A DNA stretch of 64,000 nucleotides from the NCBI GenBank assembly GCA_005656395.1, contig SRSI01000048.1:1240001-1304000 (forward strand), read 5' to 3'. The notes under the pieces were generated by a model. The model made no database searches. It saw only the letters and a program-made list of their open reading frames with translations, and was not told the DNA's origin. Numbering within the stretch: the first letter of the stretch is position 1; each line of letters opens with the position of its first letter. The DNA is from Strongyloides papillosus. Lineage: Eukaryota > Nematoda > Chromadorea > Rhabditida > Strongyloididae. Made by a program: the position numbers and the translations under genes. Shown here in pieces: positions 12,877 to 23,479 of the stretch.

Positions 12877-15216
12877 ACAAAAATACTGATTACTATCTAA
12901 TTTAAGTAACCAAAGTTACCACTATTTTGTAATTAATTTACTTTTAAATTTAAAGTAGATCAACTAATCAAAAAAATTTTTTAAATTGATTATTTTAATT
13001 AGAATGTCTAATAAAAATTTTCCAAATTTTCATAAGTGAAAAATTAGTAATATTAACTCCTTCAAATAATAGAATTAGATTGATAATCAACGAGACTCAA
13101 GTCTAAAAAAAAAATTAATTAAGTGTAAAAATATGTAAAACAATATTGAAATAATAAAAAACATATACGATGTGTAGAATCACTCTTAATATCTCACTAC
13201 TTGCATGGGTATACTTTTAACAGAAATCATTAACTTATTTATGATATTATTATAACTGGGAAAATATATAATATTAATAACAAATATCTAAGACAAAGAA
13301 AACAAAGCATGTTTTAATGAAAGTCAAAAATGCACTAAAGTAACTTTTATAAAATTAGAAACTTGTTTTTAGAAAAAATGTATCGTTTCAAAGCTAAAAT
13401 AAAAGGAACAGTTTAATGTCTTAAAAATAAATTAATGGGTAACGCTTTCATAATATATTTGGGGACTACTTTTATTGAAAGAAATTTCATATTTACTATA
13501 CAACACAAATTAAGAAAATACAACGTTATAGTTAGTTTAGAGATATTATTTATGTAAAAAAAATAACTATAAAGTTACCATTTAATATATATTGAATGGA
13601 ACAGTGAAATATAGTATTAATAAATATAGAGGATGTCTAACAATACATTAAAGATTTTACTTCCCATTATAGAATTAAAAATGTTACAATAGAATAATAA
13701 CAATGGAACACTAAATTGTCTTGAAGTAGAAAATAATGATTATTGAAGATGAGACAATTTAAAAATGTAAATATTACATATTATGTATGTGAAAAAAATA
13801 ATACAACATAGAAAACCTTTTGCCCTTTCATAAAACATTTAGGTAAATTTATGTCTGAATGTAAAATTTACCACAACATAGGAACAAACTTATTCTATAT
13901 TAACTGAAGTCTATCTTAAAGCAATGATAAAGTAAGAACACTAAGATTAAGAATATAGATAAAGGCTAAAGAGACGCTGTGTTCTCCTCTATGCTGTAGG
14001 TATATTCTTGAGTAACAATATTCTCTGTAGAAAGGTGCAAACAGTCACATGTTAAGTAATTTCTATCATTATATATTGATAACAACTAATAAAACTATTC
14101 GTTGAATGGCATTCTAGACTTTTTTAGTTTACATTATTTAAACAGATGATTATACTATATAATATAAAAGTGACGTTAACTGTCATTTATAAATCACTAT
14201 AGATTAGAACGTTCTTATCAATCATATTTTTCTATCATACCATAGAAACATAGATAATAGATCAAGCATTATATACTGTATACATATTTGTAATAATAAA
14301 AATAAAAACGTAATATAATATATAAACTTCATTAAACTCTTATTATCGGAAAATACCGAATAAACGTGCAAATTTTTAACATCATAAGAATTATAATTCA
14401 AAATATGCGCATTCCAGAACGTTGTATAATATTTGGTTTATTTTCAACCTTTGATGACATAGAATCAATGTCATAAATTTCTAAGTAATAAAAGATAGAT
14501 TTTATCAAGGTAAATATCATGCAAATAATTTTTTATAACAAGAAACGCCATCCATTCTCTATACTATTTTAGAGCAAAATAATAATAACAAACAAAATAC
14601 AAGAAAGAATGATAAATATTTTGGAGATGACGTGTCCCCAAATCATTTATTAATATTAAATTGTTATATAAATCAAATTTTACAATTTAAAAATTTTATA
14701 AAACAAAAAGTGCGGGTTTACATACAAAATACAATCATATGATGGAGAAGTAAACGAAACAGATTGTATAAATAAAAGAATAATTAAACAATAAATCATT
14801 ACTGTGATTTTTAATAATATACTTAAGTTAAAAATTACATAAATATAATTAGAGGTGAAAGATAATCTGAAACTCCAAAATTTCAAGCAATAGAGAAAAT
14901 GTTTATGACGCGTATAGACATATAAAAATGCGATGTAATGTTTCAGCACTAACCATTAACATAACACTATACAGGGGGTCATCGATTAATAGTAGGAACG
15001 TAGGCTTGACGCGGCCGCCGCATAATGCATACAATTCGTCGCGAGATAGGAAACTTTAATACATTATTTTTCTATGTATAAATTTTAAAATTAATGATAT
15101 TGAAAAACTCCCATTATCGTAAAAATAAATAATAAAATTTTTTTTATTTTCTTGAATGAGGAACATAATTGTTTAGTTGAAATAACATAATAATATTACA
15201 AAAGATAATATGTACA
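12877..15216. other. Intergenic region with a short GC-rich island
   Basis: This is 2.3 kb of AT-rich sequence between the myotubularin start and the SPF30-like stop. A minus-strand 89-codon hydrophobic frame at 14680-14949 has no family features and is not called. The only compositional feature is a GC-rich block near 14974-15050. The myotubularin promoter should lie in the left part. Confidence 0.55.
14974..15050. promoter_or_regulatory. GC-rich island of unknown role
   Basis: About 75 bp stand out from the AT-rich surroundings and contain GACGCGGCCGCCGC, TCGCGAGA and ATCGATTAAT. The block lies about 170 bp past the SPF30-like stop and 2.1 kb upstream of the myotubularin start. It does not fold as a tRNA and has no coding signal. 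A regulatory element or small RNA is possible, but this is a guess. Confidence 0.3.
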
Positions 15217-15867
15217 TTAGAATAATGAATCCATGTTGCCTCTGGCAACATTACCAAATGTATTGTTTGCATAAATTAGTCGTGTGCTTGTAATGGATGA
15301 TGTTTTCGGTGCTTTAGAACTTCTTAAACCTTCTCCAGATGAAACAATGGATCCAACTCTTTTTATTCCTTTTAATCCTTTTACATTTGCCTTACTATTG
15401 AAGTTCTGCCAGCTGCTTTTTTCTTTCTCTTTTATTTGCTCCAATTCTTTTTGTTTCTCTTCTCGTTTCACCTGTTTCTGCATTCTTTTAGCCCATTCCA
15501 TTTTATTTCTTTCACGATGACTGAGTCCTTCATTAGTAAATTTTTTCTTTTTCTTATGAACTTCCTTCTCCCCTTCGATTTCTGTTTTTTGAGGTTTTTC
15601 ATTTGAGCTTTTCTTTTGTTCTGATTTACTATTTGAAGTTGTACTTAGTATTTCATCAATATTACCTCCTTCTTCTTCTATAATGTCTTTTAATAGGGTA
15701 ATAACTTCAAGTAGATCAGATCTTAATCTTAGTAAATCAGCATTATCTGGTTCTGTAGAAAGAGCAATTTCAATCTATTAATAATAACAAAAATTATTTG
15801 AGATATAACCAACCTGATCTAGCTGATGCATATTATTTTTTAAATCCTCTATGTTTTCGGCACTCAT
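15217..15867 (-). CDS. SPF30/SMNDC1-like splicing factor lacking a Tudor domain
   Basis: SPF30 (SMNDC1) is a spliceosomal protein that helps U4/U6.U5 tri-snRNP join. Two exons, 15814-15867 and 15217-15774 (39-bp intron), give 203 residues. The N-terminus (MSAENIEDLKNNMHQLDQIE, then a DLLRLRSDLLEVITLLKDII helix) matches the SPF30 leader. The C-terminal basic helix and tail (WAKRMQKQVKREEKQKELE, then SSWQNFNSKANVKG) match the SPF30 tail. The Tudor domain that normally lies between them is absent. Only about 60 Ser/Lys/Glu-rich residues join the two, with no aromatic-cage strands and no spliced-out exon apparent. Family proteins are about 238 residues, so the size loss fits one missing domain. 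The start is 190 bp from NDUFA8 on the other strand. Confidence 0.75.
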
Positions 15868-16056
15868 TTTCTCAAGAAAAAAAATGGATAGACTATAGAA
15901 TAGAAACTAAAAAAAACTTTTGTGGTCTTCAACAGACTTCTTGCTGTACGTTGGGGAAACGTGTCTTAAATATAATGTTGTTATTTTTTCCAATGATAAA
16001 AGTTATTAGCATACAGCCTATTTATTACGTATAAATTTTTTGTTTTGCAGGTTACA
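15868..16056. promoter_or_regulatory. Shared divergent promoter of SPF30-like gene and NDUFA8
   Basis: Only 189 bp separate the two divergent start codons, so both promoters must overlap here. Just before the NDUFA8 ATG a T-rich tract ending in TTTTGTTTTGCAG (to 16050) looks like a trans-splice acceptor, because no coding exon precedes it. Confidence 0.5.
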
Positions 16057-16697
16057 ATGGCCATAACTAATACAACAAAGTTACCTTCAGACGATGAGTT
16101 GAAAGTTGACCAAGAAATCACATTATCAACACCATGGTTAAAGGCCGTTGCACCCTACATGGCCAGAACATGTGAACCAGAAATTAAAGTATAGTTATTT
16201 ACCTATAATAAATATAATACTTGTGATTTTTTAGGAGTTTATGCTTCGCCGTAAAGAGCTTGAGGATCCTCGTCTCGTCTTAAAAGAAGGAGCTGCTGTA
16301 ACCAATTGTGGTGTTGCTTTCTTGCAAAAATTGAAAAGAGTATGTACTGCAGAAGTTGAGAAGTATGCTAACTGTATTGATCATGGAAGTTCTAGACTTT
16401 TTGTTTCCAAATGCCGTGAAGAACAGCGTTTTGTAGATCGTTGTATTGAGGAAGGATTGAAAATTGAACGTCCAAAACTTGGTTATTTTTCAAAACTTCA
16501 TGTTCATGAAAGTGAGCACCCACAACCAGAACGTATGTTTTTCATTTACCTATATTTGTAATTAAATTTTTTTAGCAAAAATTAGAGATTATAAGAAAGA
16601 AGCTGCCGAGGTTCTCAAAAGTCTTCCAGAAGATTATCATCTACGCAAAGACTATAAACGATTCCAGGAGTGGCGTTCAAATATCGTAGAAAATTAG
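16057..16697 (+). CDS. NADH dehydrogenase 1 alpha subcomplex subunit 8 (NDUFA8)
   Basis: NDUFA8 is an accessory subunit on the intermembrane-space side of mitochondrial complex I. It is imported and oxidised by the Mia40 route through CX9C motifs. Exons 16057-16188, 16235-16532 and 16576-16697 give 183 residues (human is 172). The second twin CX9C is perfect: Cys81/Cys91 and Cys104/Cys114. In the first, the outer cysteines Cys39 and Cys69 remain but the two inner positions are Arg49 and Val59, so one predicted disulfide is missing as a pair. Typical family stretches such as TLSTPWLKAVAPYM, LKEGAAVTNC and RPKLGYFSKLHVHES support the call. The start codon lies six bases after a trans-splice-like acceptor. 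Confidence 0.92.
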
Positions 16698-17205
16698 GCT
16701 TTTTATTAAATTAAAAATTTTGTTTTTGTAAGAAGTTTTTTTCTAAAAATCTTTATCGAAGTGTACTTTATAAATGTTAGGTGTATCGTTGAGTTGATCT
16801 TTAAAATTGTCCTACTATCTCCGTCCTTTTGTTAGAAAAATATATTTCTTTTGACAATATCTTTATTTTTTTACCGTAATCATGAATTTGTTTACGGAAA
16901 CAAGTTTATGTTTTCTACGGTAAATTCCTAACTATATTTTTTTCTTGGGCGGTTGTGTAATCTGAAAGATTTACTTGTAAATATTTCCAAGTTTTTGATT
17001 TAGTGTTGTGCGTGGTGAATACAATCAACGAATTGGCAGCATGCTGCGACACAATTAAGATAGATACAAAATAGAACTCTCACACAAACGAACTTTTAAA
17101 AATTGATATACAAAAAAATTAAAAGAATCAATAATGACAAGAAATTTATTATTTCAAGGACAATATAAAAAAATCCAAAATCACTTATTACTTTATTTAA
17201 TAAAC
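16698..17205. other. Convergent 3' region between NDUFA8 and the mucin-like gene
   Basis: This is 508 bp between two stop codons facing each other. It should hold both 3' UTRs and polyadenylation sites. It has T-rich stretches, and a 63-codon plus-strand frame running into the next gene is a shadow. No RNA gene is seen. Confidence 0.5.
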
Positions 17206-19274
17206 TTAGCACATACATACACCCGAATAGCATGGCAAACCATTACAACTATCAGTGAATCCGTCACACTTTTGTTTATGGCAAAATTTGGTGAGCGTAT
17301 CAATGAGTTGTGGAAAACCGAATGATGAATGAGCCCTCTGGCAATCACAACGTCTCCTTCTCAAATCACATGCTCCAATAAGACCTCCACAATCCATATC
17401 ACTTCCACAGCGTTTGCTAGGAGTACATGCATTACAGTTACACGTACCGACGAATGCTCCAACACAACTTCCTTCATAGCAATCTGCATCAGAGTAACAC
17501 TTCTTATTCCTTACGCATTCCATAAATTCAGTTGTTGTAGGTACTGCTTCTGTAGTTGTTGGAGCATCATAGTGAGGTTGATCATGGGCAACATGAGCAA
17601 CATGATGTTGATATTGACCATATGAATCATCTTCCTCATCACAGGAGCAGTGACAATTTCTTCTTCTTGGTGCTCTGGTGGTGGTAGTTGTAGCAGGTTC
17701 GTAGAAGTAGTCATCACAGACACATCGGCAAAGCTTCTTCCTGGTGGTTGTTTGAACTGTTGTGGTTGTTGGAGCAGGTGTTTCATATTCCATGCCGCAT
17801 GAGCATCTGCATGGTTTTCTCCTCCTTGGAGCTTGAGTTGTAGTAGTTGTTGGGTCGAAATAGAAATCTTCCCTCTCACAAACACATTGGCACAATCTCT
17901 TAGTGGTAGTCTGAACTGTGGTTGTCGTAGGAGTAGTGGTTGGCTCTGGCTCATCATAGAACTCTTCCATTCCACACATGCATCGACAAGGTTTTCTTCT
18001 AGGAGCTCGAGTGGTGGTAGTTGTTGGTTCATAGAACAAATCATCCTCATCACAAACACATCGGCAATACTCTTTATGGGTGGTAGTTTGAACTGCAGTT
18101 GTCGTTGGTTCAGTAGTAGTAGTAGTAGTAGTAGTAGTGCGTGCAGGACGATCATAATAATGCCTACAGCGTCTGCATCTACACAGCTTCCTTTCGGGAG
18201 CTTGGGTAGTTGTAGTTGTTGTTGTTTCGTAGAATGAGTCATCCTCCTCGCATACACATTCACATGAGTCAACCTCCTCCACGTATTCTTCAACTGGAGC
18301 CACTGCAGTAGTTGCGACAGTGACTGGAACAATAGCCAAAGGAAGGTGGAATGCATTCTCTCCTTCGCACGTACATCGGCATACTCTATCTTCCATATCT
18401 ACAGGGGCACCTGCAGGAGTGGTAGTTGGAATGGCAATAGAGAGTTTCTCGAATAAATCGTCTCTGTCACACAAGCATCTGCATAATTTTCTGCCGCTAT
18501 CCTCCATAGCAGTAGTTGTTGGAGCCATAGTTGTAGTGGTTGTAGTAGTTGTAGGTGGAGGTTGGTGAGCTACCTTGACTCGACGACAAATGCACTCACA
18601 TCCACATGATCCGTCTTCTGGAGCTGCAAAGGTATCATCAAAATGAATATCAGCGGCTGTAGTTGTCGTGGCAGCAGTAGAGCTAAGTAATTCAATCAAT
18701 TTCTTTGCAAGAGATTCTGTAAGGGTACTCTCTGTAGTTCCACATTTACATAACTTAGCAGCTTGGGTAATAGTTGTAGCATAGGTTGTAGTTGTAGGAT
18801 CAGTTTGGACATCAGTCGTTGTGGTTTGCAAATTCAAATCGGTGTGATTTACAGATTCAATGGCTATAACCTCTGTTTCTACCGCTCTCTTCTCTCTATG
18901 TTTTGCTTCATTAACAGTATTCCTTATTCCTCCACCTATAGCTTTACCCGTGTTTACCGCACCTCCAACAAGTCCGCCAATAACTGCACCAGCAACGTTT
19001 CCAGCTTTACTTTTTCCATGTTCACCACCGTCATCACTTTTACTAGCGTCAATAGTTCTAACAACAGTATCCTTGATTCCACCTCCAAAAGCGCCAATAG
19101 TACCTGTTATTCCATCGATGATAGCAGACCCAATGTCTCTTTTAGCAAGGCCAGCGTTTAGAAGGACTAAAAAGCGAAGAAAAGAAAGATAAGATGAAGG
19201 CACTAGAAAAACTTACATGTATGTAGTGATATCACAGTGATAGTTAGTAAAACCGTGTTAGTAAAAACCCTCAT
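17206..19274 (-). CDS. Secreted mucin-like protein with CxCxC-Thr repeats
   Basis: Two exons, 19217-19274 and 17206-19166 (50-bp intron), give 672 residues. Exon 1 plus the first codons of exon 2 encode a signal peptide (MRVFTNTVLLTITVISLHTF, ending near NAGLA). A glycine-rich stretch (GAFGGGIKDTV, GAVIGGLVGGAV) and a furin-like KHREKR site follow. The middle carries about eleven modules in which a CxCxC core is followed by acidic and aromatic residues (DEDDLFYEP) and then a run of threonines with AP or TTxVQTTT, likely O-glycosylated. The end is a separate cysteine-rich block with regularly spaced Cys (KKCYSDADC, RCGSDMDCGG, CYSGVCMC). I do not recognise a named family. A cuticle, eggshell or secreted-coat protein is plausible but not shown. 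Confidence 0.8.
17640..18610 (-). repeat. CxCxC/poly-Thr tandem modules
   Basis: The coding repeats of the mucin-like gene are visible as recurring GTAGTTGTAG-type runs (threonine codons) alternating with short CGGCAxA cysteine blocks. Module length is roughly 30-45 residues. Two module flavours roughly alternate: one with [LY]C[RQ]CVC followed by a D/E-rich aromatic tail, and one with PCRC[MS]CGME. The longest pure trinucleotide run is near 18113-18138. Confidence 0.7.
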
Positions 19275-19936
19275 GATCCCGGAGTAAAAACTCTAGGGCG
19301 ACGCAAAGAAAAAATTATGACTTTTTGTAGAAAAATGTAACTTATATACCTAACCATCTAGGTCATTCTTTCTCATTGATATCCCTTAAAGTAATATTTT
19401 CGCTAATGTCATTTAAAAAGCTTGATAATTCTATGAAAAAGTATCGAGTATCGAAAAAAAGTATTACCATAGGTGATTACTTTTCTTTAAGAGCTTGATG
19501 TTACTTATATGCAGAGTGTTTGTTTTTCTAAAAAAGTGAAGGGTATTATCTGATATACAACTTTTTGACTATACTTTTTTCGATAATCATGACGAATGTT
19601 TCGGATGAAATTGTATGACATTGATAAATTTATCGGTTATGGTTTAGCTAATTTTTTTGCATGATACGTGTAGATTTTTTTTATGTAACTCAAGTCATCG
19701 GTTTTTTCTGTGTTCCAAAAACGCGTGCATTACATTGTCGATTGTCTGTGTGTATCTTTGGCACGAGTTTAGAATCTGTAAAGGTTTTTGAAGAGATGAA
19801 TCTACTATGAGGAATTTATTTTTCAATATCAGCGGTTTTAGAAATTTATAGAATCAAGGTGAGAAGTTTTTTATAGTTTTATTAGACACAAATTTCTTAT
19901 GCGAACAAATAAATAAATATACATTAAAATAGGCAT
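19275..19936. other. Upstream region of the mucin-like gene
   Basis: This is 662 bp between the mucin-like start and the stop of the RASL12-like gene, which is also on the minus strand. The part next to 19274 holds a TATA-like element. The rest has no gene or repeat that I can support. Confidence 0.5.
19341..19348 (-). promoter_or_regulatory. TATA-like box for the mucin-like gene
   Basis: On the minus strand the sequence reads GGTATATAAG, with its core 67 bp upstream of the start codon at 19274. The distance fits a short 5' UTR. In this AT-rich DNA such matches are common, so confidence is modest. Confidence 0.4.
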
Positions 19937-20855
19937 CTATGAATTATTCTGGAATAATTTTAATAATTTGCTTCCTGTCTTTGTTTTGGAGCCAAATGAA
20001 AGTTTATGTTGCCTGTCTATTTGTCCAGGACTTTTAGATCTTCTTAAAGTACTTGATCTAGCAACATTTTTTAGTGCACCACTAAAACTTGTACTCGTCT
20101 TAACTCTTGTCTGTACCTCTGAATCACTGTTGTATAGTCTAGGGCTTGGTGATCTCCTTGTTTTCATATCTTCAATAACACCAGCCAAAATTTTGTAAAA
20201 AACGTCAGCAACTTTGGTGTATTCATCAGTTGCACTTGTCTCGGAAAATAAAACGTTATATTCTTTTGCAAGTTTTTCACCTTCTGCATGACTAACTTGA
20301 CGATATCTTTCAAGATCAGTTTTATTTCCAAGTAGTAAAGTTCTGTGATTTCTCAAGCATAGAGAATGTTCATGAGACTTTATTTGGCGAAGTAAATTTT
20401 CAGCGTACTGAAAGGACAACTGACTGGTGACATCATACACCACAACATAAATGTCTGCCCATGAAAAATAACGCATAGAATCTTTTCCATAACCATCGAC
20501 AGTATCCATTAACCAAACCATTATAGGTTGAGATAAAATGGATTCTTGTTTACAATAAGTATCTTCTAATTCTGGATCATATTCACCAATAAAACGTTTT
20601 GTAATATATCGAACAGTCAAAGCTAGAAAGTGATAAGATTTTAAATATAACTTTTTATACTTCAATAATCATTTATATATAAGATAAAATTTACATATAC
20701 ACAAATATATTTACATTATAATAGGTATAAAATAAATAATCACGTGGCAAAATATAACTTATTATTGTTTTTTTACCTGATTTTCCACAGCCTCTCATTC
20801 CAATAAGCGCAACATGGAGTTCCAAATGATTACCTTCCATCTCTGTTAATAACAT
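19937..20855 (-). CDS. RASL12/RERG-like small GTPase
   Basis: This is a Ras-superfamily GTP-binding switch. Exons 20777-20855 and 19937-20622 (154-bp intron) give 254 residues. Visible motifs are the P-loop GMRGCGKS (19-26), the switch region ALTVRYITKRFIGEYDPELE, the switch II start MDTVDG, the base-binding GNKTDL and ETSA. The EYDP-LEDTY signature is the closest match to RASL12 and RERG. There is no CAAX box (the end is FQNNS), so no lipid anchor is predicted, as in RERG. The C-terminal ~75 residues are basic and serine-rich. The start codon lies inside the last exon of DET1. Using Met1 at 20855 the coding overlap is 26 bp, and using Met6 at 20840 it is 11 bp. An in-frame TAG directly precedes Met1, so the frame cannot start further upstream without splicing. 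Confidence 0.85.
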
Positions 20856-22460
20856 CTATATCGGAATTTCTAGGTACAAAAATATAGCAATATCTACGCT
20901 TCTCCTCAGCATCAACAATAATAAAGAAAGGATCAGTGGGGTGAAAGAGATAAACAGCAGGGAAATTATCTCTGTTAGTATCATTTCTATTGCGAACCAC
21001 TTTATGTTCACCTTTAGTAACTAAATCATAAAATCTGTAACAAATGTTAATTTAAATGTGTAAAGTTGTACTTTAACTTACTTTAAGAAATCAACATCAA
21101 TTTTTAGTCTTGCAGCATCTTGGGAAAAAGCATTACTATGCCCACATCCTAGGCGAAAAGTTTCATAATCTAAGTAAGGCGATCTTGAACAACAAAATGA
21201 ATTAATTATCGGTATACAAAGACCCTCATCCTTAATTATATTTGCAAATTCTGGTATTGGATAAAAACTATGAAGTGGTCCATCCATAAAATTAGTTGGT
21301 GTATTACATGTATGGTGTGTAGCAACATAATTATCAATTAATGTTTTATTTAATCCCAAAACATCATTTTTAATACTTTTTAATACCTCACAGGTAACCC
21401 AGTTATAAATAATATGAAGAGGTGCACAATTGCAATTATTTTTTTGGCTATAGCTGGCAGCTAAATCAATACATGTAAATTTTATAAATAATTCATGTTC
21501 ACTAATTACTTGAACACTATGTAATTGCATAGTTTTATAAACTTCTAATTGTGTCATCAATTTTTGAAGGCAATTTGGTGCTATTTTTGTAACAACATGT
21601 GACAAAACTTTTTGTTTCAATCCCGTGATAAATCTTTCCCTCTTATGCATCTCGGCACCAATATAAACATGATCGTCTTGATGGATATCACGACCTAACT
21701 TTAATAACAATGTTAATTTACCGGTTTCTTTATCAATATGTAGGATATGAATTACTTGTGATGATAATGCCAATGCTGCTATGGTGCAATTAAAAACAGA
21801 AATAGGAAGCTGTTTGATTCTCTCTTGTATAAATGAATACTCATCTGCAATCCTATTATTCTCAATATCAATAGTATAAATTGTAAACACATCAAAAAGT
21901 TTTGATTCCACATAACTATCGTTTGTTCTATAATGAGTAAATTTCCCATGATCCAATGGTGTATATGGTCTAACTGATGCAAGAATTATAAATTTTCCAC
22001 CGGGTGAATTCAAAATAATACTTCTAATTAAATGTAATCGAACATGTTCAAGACCTGGTTTAATAAAGTTATACGTATGCCTAAGCCTAAATATTTTATC
22101 AAATGGTCTTTGAGCAACACCATTAAAAATATTATCACAACCAACATAATCATAAACAATAAATTGAGAATAATCAACATTCGTCAAGAAAAGATATCTA
22201 CCACAAACAGAGAACTTCTGAATAACGCCACCGAGAGGTAGATTTGTAGCTAGACATTGATCGGGACAGATACTATGGAAAAATTTCCTTTTGTGGAAAA
22301 TGTCATACGTCCCAGGTTTGCATCGCATAGTCTCAGCCCTCCTGATAACATTACGTATTCCAACATTATTATATCCACATCGAAGATCCCATAAATGTTC
22401 AATAAATTCTCTTCTCTCCTCATCTTTATGACAAATATCTTGAATTTCAGAATAATCCAT
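20830..22460 (-). CDS. DET1 homologue (E3 ligase adaptor)
   Basis: DET1 is a WD/beta-propeller-like adaptor that joins COP1 and DDB1-CUL4 complexes and controls turnover of transcription factors. Exons 21082-22460 and 20830-21034 (47-bp intron) give 527 residues, near the 550 of human DET1. Recognisable family features include the N-terminal IRRAET...KPGTYDIFHKRKFF region, the CGRYLFLTNVDYSQFIVYDYVGC segment, a YSFIQERIKQLP/VIHILHID core, LHSVQVISEHELFIKFT, and a closing YLFHPTDPFFIIV. The stop TAA at 20830-20832 lies inside the start of the RASL12-like frame. NDUFS5 lies 231 bp upstream on the same strand, so a polycistronic unit is possible. Confidence 0.88.
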
Positions 22461-22691
22461 AAATACAATAAAAGAAATATTATGAAATTTGTGTAAAGAC
22501 TACCCTTAAAAAAATAATAAAAATGATGACTTTTGGAGAAAAGTATATTTTAAAACAAAAATCCAAAGGTAATTTATTTATACCTTTCTACCACGAAAGG
22601 GTGGCGATTAAAAATGATCGAGGAAAAGAAATATAAAAATTTAGAAAAATATGAAGTGTTTATATCTACTAATCAAATAAAAAACAAAATC

Positions 22692-23144
22692 CTAGTTAAT
22701 TTTATTGTTGGAAAAGTAATCTGGTTTGTAAACACCTGGTTCAGGATGATTTTCTACGAATGGCTTGTCTAGTTTTCCACTGAGGTATTGTTTCCAACGT
22801 TCTCCACGTATAGCGTCAGAGCGTTTCTTCTAAAAAGGTTTTTTTTCACGTTTATAAAAATATTATTATTAACAAACCTGTTTGTCTCCTGTTACACATT
22901 CTTTAAGATCTCTACGCTCCAAATCACAGTATTTTCTTCCTAATTTGGCTCCATAAGCCTCTAAGCACCTGTAAAACTGAGTTTCAAAGAAGCCACATAC
23001 CCTTCCTTAACAAATCGTGATTATTTTTTATTATCATTGTAACAAACCTTGTTGTGAAAATGGAAGATTTATAATATCTGTAACTGGTGCCTTAATATGT
23101 GGAGCAACACCGACGTAGGTTTCGTTTACTAAATTTCCAGACAT
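22692..23144 (-). CDS. NADH dehydrogenase iron-sulfur protein 5 (NDUFS5)
   Basis: NDUFS5 is a 15-kDa accessory subunit of complex I, found in the intermembrane space with a CHCH fold. Exons 23048-23144, 22878-23005 and 22692-22829 give 120 residues. Two CX9C motifs are exact: Cys36/Cys46 (CGFFETQFYRC) and Cys59/Cys69 (CDLERRDLKEC), and a basic helix KKRSDAIRGERWKQYL follows. The first intron has a weak-looking acceptor (TTTGTTAAG), chosen because it is the one that keeps the frame into the CHCH domain. The start is 335 bp from divergent eIF1A. The call rests on the CHCH spacing and overall layout. Confidence 0.8.
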
Positions 23145-23479
23145 GGCATAAATTATAGTAGTTTGGCAATAACAATAACTCAACTTCTGAGTACGTCTCA
23201 CCAAAATATCCATAAGTCGTTTCGGGATACTTTTAGTATTTTGTAATTATTTGGAATGAAAATAGTTTCACTGGGAATGTTATTTCATTTTGTTATAATT
23301 TCTTTAGGTGTTTTTTCAGTAATTTAGAATATTTGCGAATTTTTTTTGCTACAGTAAAATTTAGTGTCATTAGATAATTGATTGTTTTATTCCACATATT
23401 CATTTTGTTAGACAATATACTATATTTTTAGAGTTTTTTATTTCTTTCTTGATAATATTATCAGAACTTCTAAACAGTT
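23145..23479. promoter_or_regulatory. Shared divergent promoter of NDUFS5 and eIF1A
   Basis: This is 335 bp between two divergent housekeeping start codons. It is T-rich toward the eIF1A side, with TTTTTATTTC and TTTCTTGATAATATTATCAG just before the ATG, which could supply a trans-splice acceptor. No TATA box stands out. Confidence 0.45.

Noticed and set aside
14680..14949. 89-codon hydrophobic minus frame
   Set aside because: AT-rich translation with no signal of a family, no splice partners and no neighbours that would explain it.
17640..18610. Regular repeats resembling a CRISPR-like array
   Set aside because: The repeats are in-frame coding modules of a secreted protein in a eukaryote, with degenerate repeats and no unique equal-length spacers.
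19167..19216. Mucin-like protein start at 19203
   Set aside because: It lies inside a GTAAGT...TTTTTAG intron. The true start at 19274 gives a proper signal peptide.
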